Shown: one piece after another, positions 1 through 5,597 of the stretch
Layout of the letters: the number at the start of each line of letters is the position of its first letter
Numbering within the stretch: position 1 is the first letter of the stretch
Assembly (NCBI GenBank): GCA_025356715.1
Contig: JANXRU010000325.1
Location: 1-5,597, forward strand
Length of the DNA stretch: 5,597 nt
DNA from: Bacteroidota bacterium
GTDB taxonomy: Bacteria > Bacteroidota > Bacteroidia > B-17B0 > B-17BO
Direction of reading: 5' to 3'
The notes under the pieces: model-generated
Database searches by the model: none
Told to the model about the DNA's origin: nothing
Seen by the model: the letters and a program-made list of their open reading frames with translations, nothing else
Position numbers and translations under genes: made by a program

Positions 1-1392
1 CATGAAGATTTAAAAGATATTATGTGGACTAATCCCGGCGAAATAGCTGGAAATGGAATAGATGATGATAAAAACGGATACATCGATGATATACATGGAT
101 GGAATTTTATGGGGAATAAAGATGGAAAAAATGTTGAAAAAGACAATCTTGAATTAACCCGTGTTTATAAGGATTTAAAGGCTAAATACGATGGTAAAAC
201 ATTAGAGTCTTTAGTAACAAAACCAGAGAAAAAAGAATTTAAATTTTGGCAGTTGGTAAAAGCGGATTATGATAAAGAAGTCGCTGAAAATGATAGTCGT
301 TTAAATCAATATAAATTTATTAGAGATGCAGTTGCGGGCGTTGTAGATAAAATAAAAAAAGAAAAAGGTGTTGAAAAAGTAACCGTAGAAAATTTAAAAG
401 CATTTGAAGGAAAAGACCAAAAAGAGAAGCAAGGAAAAATGATTGCTATGGCTCAAGCTGCTGCTGGAACAAGCCCTGAAGAATTAGTTGAAAAGTTAAA
501 CGAAGGAATTGAATCAATGGATGGTTCACGTTATGATATAAATGCTGATACGAGAAGTATTGTTGGCGATAATTATGCTGATATGAATGAGCGTTATTAT
601 GGCAATGCTGATTGTAAAGGACCAGCCTCATTACATGGAACTCATGTTGCGGGAATTATAGCTGCTACCCGTAAAAATAATATGGGCATGGATGGTGTTG
701 CTGATAATGTGCGTATTATGAGCGTTCGTTGTGTGCCTGATGGAGACGAACGCGACAAAGATATTGCTAATGCAATTCGCTATGCCGTTGATAATGGAGC
801 AAGTATTTTGAATATGAGTTTTGGTAAAAAATATTCTCCAGGAAAAAAAGCGGTTGACGATGCTGTAAAATATGCTGAAAGTAAAGGTGTTTTAATTTTA
901 CACGCCGCAGGAAATGATGGAGAAGATATTGATGAAATTACTCATTTTCCTTGCAAAAAGTTTGATGGAACAAAAAAAGAGGCGCCAAATTTTATTGACA
1001 TTGGCGCTTTAAGTTGGAAGCCAGACGATGAAATTGCTGCTCCATTTAGTAATTATGGTAAAAAAACAGTTGATTTATTTGCACCAGGCGTTGATATTTA
1101 TTCCACTTTACCTGAAAACAAGTACGCTGATTTAAGCGGAACGAGTATGGCTTGTCCTGTTGCAGCTGGTGTTGCGGCAGTATTAAAATCTTATTATCCA
1201 GAGTTAACAGCAAAACAGTTAAAGAAAATTTTAATAAAATCTGCTGTTACTAAATACGAAAAAAAGAAAGTCATTAAGCCAGGAACAAAGGACGAAATGG
1301 TTGAGTTTAGCGATTTATCAAAAACAGCAGGTATCATTAATTTATATGAAGCTGTAAAAATGGCTCAAGGGATGGTAAAAGTAAAGGGGTAA
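1..1392 (+). CDS. S8 family (subtilisin-like) serine peptidase, 5' partial
   Basis: Subtilisin-fold endopeptidase, probably exported or envelope-associated; the signal peptide, if any, lies outside the window. The reading frame is open from base 1 (HEDLKDI before the first ATG at 22), and those residues match the conserved subtilase stretch leading into 'NPGEIAGNGIDDD', so the ATG at 22 is internal and the true start is upstream. The catalytic Asp must also be upstream. Visible active-site parts, counted from Met at 22: His205 in HGTHVAG (codon 634-636), oxyanion Asn298 in HAAGND (913-915), and Ser375 in GTSMACP (1144-1146). The GIDDDKNGYIDD stretch (residues 12-23) resembles a calcium-binding loop. 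Residues about 31-180 are a Lys/Glu-rich, helical-looking insertion between the Asp and His motifs. The protein ends about 80 residues after the Ser, without a recognisable type IX secretion sorting domain. Family assignment is very secure; the substrate is unknown. A terminator follows directly. Confidence 0.96.
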   Translation, partial: HEDLKDIMWTNPGEIAGNGIDDDKNGYIDDIHGWNFMGNKDGKNVEKDNLELTRVYKDLKAKYDGKTLESLVTKPEKKEFKFWQLVKADYDKEVAENDSRLNQYKFIRDAVAGVVDKIKKEKGVEKVTVENLKAFEGKDQKEKQGKMIAMAQAAAGTSPEELVEKLNEGIESMDGSRYDINADTRSIVGDNYADMNERYYGNADCKGPASLHGTHVAGIIAATRKNNMGMDGVADNVRIMSVRCVPDGDERDKDIANAIRYAVDNGASILNMSFGKKYSPGKKAVDDAVKYAESKGVLILHAAGNDGEDIDEITHFPCKKFDGTKKEAPNFIDIGALSWKPDDEIAAPFSNYGKKTVDLFAPGVDIYSTLPENKYADLSGTSMACPVAAGVAAVLKSYYPELTAKQLKKILIKSAVTKYEKKKVIKPGTKDEMVEFSDLSKTAGIINLYEAVKMAQGMVKVKG

Positions 1393-1417
1393 GTCTATTA
1401 AAAGACGAGGTAAATTT

Positions 1418-1448
1418 AAAAGCCTGATTAATTTAATCGGGCTTTTTT
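1418..1448 (+). terminator. Rho-independent terminator after the S8 peptidase gene
   Basis: The sequence AGCCTGATTA (1421-1430), loop ATT (1431-1433), then TAATCGGGCT (1434-1443) forms a 10-bp stem with one G-T wobble. It is followed by a run of T (1443-1448), and an A run just upstream (1418-1420) can extend the stem against it. It lies 26 nt after the peptidase stop codon, which suggests that peptidase transcription ends here and that the following genes form a separate unit. Confidence 0.9.
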
Positions 1449-1449
1449 A

Positions 1450-1480
1450 TTGAGCTATTTTTTTTATATTAGTACGTTAA
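1450..1480 (+). promoter_or_regulatory. Possible Bacteroidota-type promoter for the YfhO gene (weak)
   Basis: A TTG (1450-1452) is followed after 20 nt by TACGTTAA (1473-1480). This is an imperfect match to the Bacteroidota pattern of a -33 TTG and a -7 TAnnTTTG, missing the last two -7 bases. An overlapping alternative, TATATTAG (1465-1472), fits the -7 box better but sits too close to the TTG. A promoter is expected here because a terminator lies just upstream and the next gene starts at 1510, but the exact elements are uncertain. Confidence 0.3.
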
Positions 1481-1509
1481 TTTTTAATAAAAAAGAACAT
1501 TGAATTTTT

Positions 1510-3918
1510 ATGGCAAAACAACAACCTTTAGACACTAAAACGAATAATCCAACTAATTTATACGATGCTTACATAAAAGGTAAGGAGTTATATTATTTGT
1601 TTGGAATTCTATTAGCAGTTTGTTATTTCGTATTTAGTGATTTTATTAGTTTAAAGAAAGTCTATTTATTTAGAGATATAGGTAGTGATTCAATCAATAT
1701 ATACTTTCCAGCTTTGGCTTCAATGTCAGATTATTTAAAAACTCAAGGAGTTCCAGGATGGACATTTGATCAAGGAATGGGACAAAATATGTTCCCATTA
1801 TGGTTTAGTGATTTGTTTTCTGATTTTCTGATTTTATTTGATAAATCAAAAATACCATATGGTATTGTTTTTATGGAAATCATTAAAATTATTTTATCTG
1901 GCTTTGTATTTTTCAAATATCTTAAAGAATTAAAACTTACTAATTATTCAAGTTTGTTATTTTCACTTTTATTTGCATTTAGTGGTTTTATAATCTTAGG
2001 AGGTTGTTGGACTATTTTTTCATCAGAGGCACTTTATGCAATAATTATTATTTATGGATTTGAACGTTGGTTAAATCATGGTAAAATTTTATGGTTAGTA
2101 TTAGGTATCGCTTTAATGGCGTTTTTGCAACCATTTTTTTTATTCATGTATACTATTCTAATTGCTAGTTATGCGATTGCAAGATATTATGATGTAAAAA
2201 CAGTTGATAATAAAGCCTTTTTTGTATTTATTATAAAAACAGTAGGATTAGCCGTATTGGCAGTTTCTATTAGTTCATATCAATTGTTTGCGGATTTATT
2301 ACAGTATACTGAGAGTCCTAGAGTTGGAGGGGAGGCGAGTTTATTTGCTCGATTACAAAAGCAACCAATGTTTGATTTAGCAGATGAAGTATTGCGTTTT
2401 ACGACCGTTTTTAGATCTTTTGGTAGTGATATGTTGGGTACTGGAAGTAATTTTAAAGGTTGGCAAAATTACTTAGAAGCCCCAAATTTTTATTGTGGTA
2501 TTATTTGTTTAGTTGCTTTTCCTCAGTTTTTCAGTTCTTTAACCAAAAAACAAAAATATTTTTATGGTACAATAACTGCGTTTTTTTGTTTGCCAATAAT
2601 TTTTCCCTTCTTTCGATATGCATTCTGGGCTTTCTCTGGAGATTATTTTAGAACATATTCTTTAGTGGTTGTTTTTTTTATGGTTATGTTTTCTGCAAGA
2701 GCAATTCATTATATTGAACAAAAAGGAAAAATAAATAAAATGGTATTAGGTATCACTGTTTTGTTCTTATTGTTTCTATTATACACGCCAGCAGCACAAT
2801 TTAAACCAGCTATTAATCCAAATTTACGTTCTTTTGCTACCATTTTAATATTCATATATGCAGGTTTATTATTTGGGTTAAGTCAACAATCAAATGTGAA
2901 ACACCTTTGTAAAGTATTATTATTAGTGATTTGTGTGATTGAATTAGCTTCGTTTTCAAGCATTACTGTTAACAAGCGAGATGTAGTTACACAAAGAATA
3001 CTAAATGATAAATTAGGGTATAATGATTATACCGTAGAGGCTGTAAATTATTTAAAACAAATTGATAAATCTTTTTATAGACTTAACAAAGATTATATGT
3101 CAGGATTAGCTATTCATGGAAGTATGAATGATGCTAAAGTACAAGGGTTTTATGGAACACAATCTTATTTTTCATTTAATCAAAAAAACTATATTAAGTT
3201 TTTAGGTGATTTGAGTGTCATTGATGTGAAAGATGAAAATTCTACTAGATGGGCCAAAGGCTTAGGAGATAGACCAATATTATTTTCGATAGCTAGTGGA
3301 AAATATTGGTTATCTAAACGTACAGATAATGCTATTGCAAATATGGGATTTGATTCTATTGGTAAATTCGGCGATGTAAAAGTATATAAAAACAAATACG
3401 CTTTACCATTTGGATTTACTTACAATAAAACAATTAGTGGAAAAGATTTAAAGAAATTATCACCTTCTCAAAAAGATTTTTGTTTATTAAGAGCTTGTGT
3501 GGTAGATAGCGTAGATAAATCTGCCTTAGATTTTTTGCCGAAATTTAATCTTTCTGATACTACTGCTGCTTTAGATTTCACAAACTATTTAGCAAATGTA
3601 AATGAACTTAAAAAAGATAATTTTTCTGTTACTAAGTTTAAGGAAAATAATATTACAGGAACCATTAACACACCAGAGTCAAAAATTTTATTTTTCTCTA
3701 TGCCATTTGATGAAGGCTGGAAGTGCAACATTAATGGTAAAGAAACTAAGTTGATGCGTTTAAATTGTGGGCTAACAGGGTTATTAACTCAAAAAGGAAC
3801 TAATGCAGTCGAACTTATTTTTGAACCACGGTATAAAAAAATTGGGACAATAGGTTCTATATTAGCAATTTGCTTGTTTATAGGATTAACTATCATTGTT
3901 TTTTTGAAAAATAAATGA
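1510..3918 (+). CDS. YfhO family polytopic membrane protein (putative GT-C-type glycosyltransferase)
   Basis: Complete 802-residue inner-membrane protein of the YfhO family. About 12 hydrophobic segments lie between residues 27 and 483, at roughly 27-46, 115-137, 148-163, 167-185, 192-217, 236-258, 325-342, 351-370, 378-397, 408-426, 440-457 and 466-483. A soluble, probably extracytoplasmic region of about 290 residues follows, and then a last membrane segment (about 778-798) with a short KNK tail. Family hallmarks are the acidic RDIGSDSINIYFP loop after the first segment (55-67), 'PGWTFDQGMGQN' (82-93), 'ALPFGF' (631-636), and the C-terminal 'MPFDEGW' (731-737) and 'EPRYKKIG' (772-779). Established knowledge: Bacillus YfhO is implicated in glycosylating lipoteichoic acid outside the membrane, using an undecaprenyl-linked sugar. 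A Gram-negative would need another acceptor, so transfer onto a surface polysaccharide or protein is inference. The start at 1510 has A-rich rather than Shine-Dalgarno-like upstream sequence. The catalytic role is unproven. Confidence 0.9.
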   Translation: MAKQQPLDTKTNNPTNLYDAYIKGKELYYLFGILLAVCYFVFSDFISLKKVYLFRDIGSDSINIYFPALASMSDYLKTQGVPGWTFDQGMGQNMFPLWFSDLFSDFLILFDKSKIPYGIVFMEIIKIILSGFVFFKYLKELKLTNYSSLLFSLLFAFSGFIILGGCWTIFSSEALYAIIIIYGFERWLNHGKILWLVLGIALMAFLQPFFLFMYTILIASYAIARYYDVKTVDNKAFFVFIIKTVGLAVLAVSISSYQLFADLLQYTESPRVGGEASLFARLQKQPMFDLADEVLRFTTVFRSFGSDMLGTGSNFKGWQNYLEAPNFYCGIICLVAFPQFFSSLTKKQKYFYGTITAFFCLPIIFPFFRYAFWAFSGDYFRTYSLVVVFFMVMFSARAIHYIEQKGKINKMVLGITVLFLLFLLYTPAAQFKPAINPNLRSFATILIFIYAGLLFGLSQQSNVKHLCKVLLLVICVIELASFSSITVNKRDVVTQRILNDKLGYNDYTVEAVNYLKQIDKSFYRLNKDYMSGLAIHGSMNDAKVQGFYGTQSYFSFNQKNYIKFLGDLSVIDVKDENSTRWAKGLGDRPILFSIASGKYWLSKRTDNAIANMGFDSIGKFGDVKVYKNKYALPFGFTYNKTISGKDLKKLSPSQKDFCLLRACVVDSVDKSALDFLPKFNLSDTTAALDFTNYLANVNELKKDNFSVTKFKENNITGTINTPESKILFFSMPFDEGWKCNINGKETKLMRLNCGLTGLLTQKGTNAVELIFEPRYKKIGTIGSILAICLFIGLTIIVFLKNK

Positions 3919-3940
3919 TTTTTTTTATATTTATAAAATG

Positions 3941-3948
3941 TATATTTG
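3941..3948 (+). promoter_or_regulatory. Candidate -7 promoter element (TATATTTG) upstream of the HAD gene
   Basis: TATATTTG is an exact match to the Bacteroidota -7 consensus TAnnTTTG. It lies in the 55-nt gap between the YfhO stop and the HAD start. Initiation a few bases downstream would give a 5' leader of roughly 20 nt to the ATG at 3974. No clear TTG is present at the expected -33 distance, and in such AT-rich DNA an 8-mer of this kind can occur by chance. No GC-containing terminator hairpin was seen between the two genes, so read-through from the YfhO gene is also possible. Confidence 0.4.
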
Positions 3949-3973
3949 ATTTTTAATAATTGTGACTTATTTT

Positions 3974-4609
3974 ATGACAAAGCATATTATATTTGATTTA
4001 GATGGGACATTAATTGATTCAAAATTTGAGATATTAGATACTTACAAGAAGGTTTTTGAACAATTGCCCCCTAAATTAGGCATTAATTATGATCAAATAA
4101 GCTACATTGCTACATTGCAAGCTAACTTAGAAATGATTTATGAAAAGGACATTGAATTAATAGCTTCAGCTAAAAAGATTTTCACAGATCATTACGATCA
4201 GTCTTCTTATGAAAGCACTTTATTGTATCCTAACGTTTTTGAAGTTCTTGAGATTCTGACTAAAAAAAATCATGTATTACATATTGCAACCAATAAAAGA
4301 TTAAATCCAACCAATAAAATATTGAAAAACAAAAAAATAGATAAGTTTATTTCAACAGTGAAAGCCAGTGATATTAATTCAGATAAAATAATGTCTAAGG
4401 CTGAAATGGTAGCTGAAATTTGCAAATTAAATAATATTGATAAAGGCTATATGATAGGAGACTCTGGTCAAGATATTTTAGCTGGATTAGCAAGTAATTT
4501 AATCACAGTAGCCGTTACTTATGGTTATGAATCAAAAGAAGTGTTGAAAAATAAAAAACCAAATTATTTTATTGATTCTTTTGAAGAACTAGTAAAAATT
4601 ATAAATTAA
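3974..4609 (+). CDS. HAD superfamily hydrolase (Gph-like phosphatase)
   Basis: Predicted cytoplasmic Mg2+-dependent phosphatase of 211 residues, a normal length for the phosphoglycolate-phosphatase-like HAD group with a helical cap. All four HAD motifs are visible: motif I IIFDLDGTLIDS with nucleophile Asp8 and acid/base Asp10; motif II IATNK with Thr106; motif III Lys138, 24 residues before the motif IV glycine; motif IV MIGDSGQD with Asp163 and Asp167. The residues between motifs I and II (about 17-90) form the probable C1 cap that selects the substrate. I chose the ATG at 3974, giving the usual short MTKHIIFDLDGT start; an in-frame GTG at 3962 would add only four residues. It is followed after 24 nt by a NeuB-like synthase gene, so a phosphorylated sugar or sugar acid in that pathway is a reasonable substrate. 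That is inference, since this fold also serves phosphoglycolate, nucleotides and many other phosphates. Confidence 0.9.
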   Translation: MTKHIIFDLDGTLIDSKFEILDTYKKVFEQLPPKLGINYDQISYIATLQANLEMIYEKDIELIASAKKIFTDHYDQSSYESTLLYPNVFEVLEILTKKNHVLHIATNKRLNPTNKILKNKKIDKFISTVKASDINSDKIMSKAEMVAEICKLNNIDKGYMIGDSGQDILAGLASNLITVAVTYGYESKEVLKNKKPNYFIDSFEELVKIIN

Positions 4610-4633
4610 ACTAAACAAAAACAATAATTAATT

Positions 4634-5597
4634 ATGAAAATACTTGACAAACCACTCTTTATTTTTGAAATGGCAAATAATCACATGGGTGATATTGAAC
4701 ATGGAATTAAAATTGTTAGAGAATTTAAAAAAATAGTAGAAGGCATAGATGAATTTAATTTTTCGATTAAACTTCAACATCGTGATGATACTTTTTTTCA
4801 TCCAGATCACATAAACAGACAAGATCATAAATTGATTAAACGATTTACTGAAACTAGATTGGGTTATGAAAATTTTAAACGGTTAACCGAAGAAATTAGA
4901 AATAACGGTTTTTTAACAATGTGTACCCCTTGGGATGCACCAAGTGTTGATTTAATGGAAGAGTTGAATTATGATATTATAAAAGTTGCCAGTTGTTCAT
5001 TTAGTGATTGGCCATTATGGGAAAGAGTAGTTAAATCTAATAAGCCTATAATCGCATCTACAGCTGGCGCCCAATTGGATTCCATTGATCAAGTTGTATC
5101 TTTTTTATCTCATCGAAATAAAGAGTTTGCTATAATGCATTGTGTTGGTGAATATCCTTGTGCAAAAGAAAATTTGGAATTAAATCAAATAGATTTTTTT
5201 ATTGATAGATATCCTAATATACCTATTGGATTTTCTACACATGAAGATCCTGCAAATCTTGATAGTATTAAAATTACTGTTGCAAAAGGTGCTATTTTAT
5301 ATGAAAAACATATTGGAGTTGCTACAGACCAATATCAATTAAATGCATATTCTGCTAGCCCAGAACAAGCAAAGGCTTGGATTGAAAGTGCAAGAGATAG
5401 TTTTAAAATGTGTGGTGGCCCTAAAAATAAAAGAAAAGGATTTACTGAAAAAGAGATGTCTGATCTTGGAATTTTATATAGAGGAGCTTATGCTAATAGA
5501 GATATAATAAAAGGCGAAAAAATAGAAGAAAAAGATATGTTTCTTGCTATGCCAAATATTGAAGGACAGTTAGTCGCAAATCAATTATCTAAGTACA
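4634..5597 (+). CDS. NeuB family (N-acetylneuraminate synthase-like) sugar-acid synthase, 3' partial
   Basis: Cytoplasmic TIM-barrel enzyme of the sialic acid synthase family, which condenses phosphoenolpyruvate with a sugar to make a 2-keto-3-deoxy acid. The open frame runs from ATG 4634 off the right edge (321 residues seen, no stop). Aligned from memory to NeuB: FEMANNHMG (11-19, Glu12), IKLQ (Lys46, Gln48), CTPWD (97-101), KVAS (117-120), PLWERV (127-132), STAG (142-145), HCVGEYP (169-175), GFSTHED (199-205, His203) and EKH (224-226, His226). The two His match the Mn-binding pair. From about 282 (RGAYANRDIIKGEKI) a SAF/antifreeze-like domain begins. Differences from Neisseria NeuB: Ser122 for its Glu134, Gly172 for Asn184, and Met306 where Arg314 is expected. 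The start is preceded by an A-rich, non-Shine-Dalgarno leader. The 24-nt gap to the HAD gene suggests an operon. Family is secure; product could be sialic, legionaminic, pseudaminic, KDN-like or another ulosonic acid. Confidence 0.93.
   Translation, partial: MKILDKPLFIFEMANNHMGDIEHGIKIVREFKKIVEGIDEFNFSIKLQHRDDTFFHPDHINRQDHKLIKRFTETRLGYENFKRLTEEIRNNGFLTMCTPWDAPSVDLMEELNYDIIKVASCSFSDWPLWERVVKSNKPIIASTAGAQLDSIDQVVSFLSHRNKEFAIMHCVGEYPCAKENLELNQIDFFIDRYPNIPIGFSTHEDPANLDSIKITVAKGAILYEKHIGVATDQYQLNAYSASPEQAKAWIESARDSFKMCGGPKNKRKGFTEKEMSDLGILYRGAYANRDIIKGEKIEEKDMFLAMPNIEGQLVANQLSKY

Noticed and set aside
22..24. ATG at 22 as the true start of the peptidase
   Set aside because: The frame is open to base 1, the upstream residues HEDLKDI match the conserved subtilase stretch, and a start here would leave the protein without its catalytic Asp.
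446..631. Antisense open frame of 61 codons within the S8 peptidase gene
   Set aside because: It lies opposite a conserved coding frame, its product is a low-complexity Gln/His/Tyr-rich string with no recognisable domain, and it has no start context of its own.
2460..2651. 63-codon + strand open frame inside the YfhO gene
   Set aside because: It is an out-of-frame shadow of a hydrophobic T-rich coding stretch, which naturally yields Phe/Leu-rich frames; the overlapping frame is the clear family member.
3189..3395. 68-codon antisense open frame within the YfhO gene
   Set aside because: It is fully antisense to a conserved soluble region, with no domain and no separate regulatory signals.
3900..3950. 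Possible terminator after the YfhO gene, from the T run at about 3919-3926
   Set aside because: Only weak A/T pairing is possible around the T run, with no GC-containing stem, so it does not meet the standard for an intrinsic terminator.
3962..3973. GTG at 3962 as the start of the HAD gene
   Set aside because: ATG at 3974 gives the typical HAD N-terminus with the nucleophile at residue 8; the GTG adds four unconserved residues and is a less favoured start codon. It cannot be fully excluded.
4628..4828. 66-codon antisense open frame over the start of the NeuB-like gene
   Set aside because: It overlaps the conserved N-terminal FEMANNHMG region on the other strand; the AT-rich sequence gives a Phe/Lys/Asn-rich peptide with no family resemblance.

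Overview
The window looks like a piece of a Bacteroidota chromosome (flavobacterium- or chitinophaga-like). The evidence is strongly AT-rich DNA, non-Shine-Dalgarno A-rich starts, a TAnnTTTG-type -7 promoter element, and a subtilase with the 'NPGEIxGNGIDDDxNGYIDD' signature common in that phylum. No species can be named from the sequence alone. All four genes lie on the + strand; the first and last are cut by the window edges.

Region 1 (1-1392) is the 3' part of a subtilisin-like (S8) serine peptidase with a roughly 150-residue Lys/Glu-rich insertion between the Asp and His regions. It is followed by a strong rho-independent terminator at about 1418-1448, which separates it from what follows.

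Region 2 (1510-3918) is a complete 802-residue YfhO-family polytopic membrane protein, a family linked to sugar transfer outside the membrane. Region 3 (3974-4609) is a HAD-superfamily phosphatase with an intact active site. Region 4 (4634 to beyond 5597) is a NeuB-family 2-keto-3-deoxy sugar-acid (sialic-acid-like) synthase; it is open at the right edge. The HAD and NeuB-like genes are 24 nt apart and probably co-transcribed, perhaps from a promoter at about 3941.

Taken together, regions 2-4 look like the start of a cell-surface glycan locus. The NeuB-like enzyme would condense phosphoenolpyruvate with a sugar, the HAD enzyme could remove a phosphate before or after that step, and the YfhO protein could act in glycan transfer at the membrane. 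The most interesting point is that the NeuB-like protein keeps the residues expected for metal and PEP chemistry but differs at several positions that hold the N-acetylmannosamine in characterised sialic acid synthases, so its acceptor sugar is probably different. No RNA genes, mobile elements, CRISPR arrays or notable repeats were seen.
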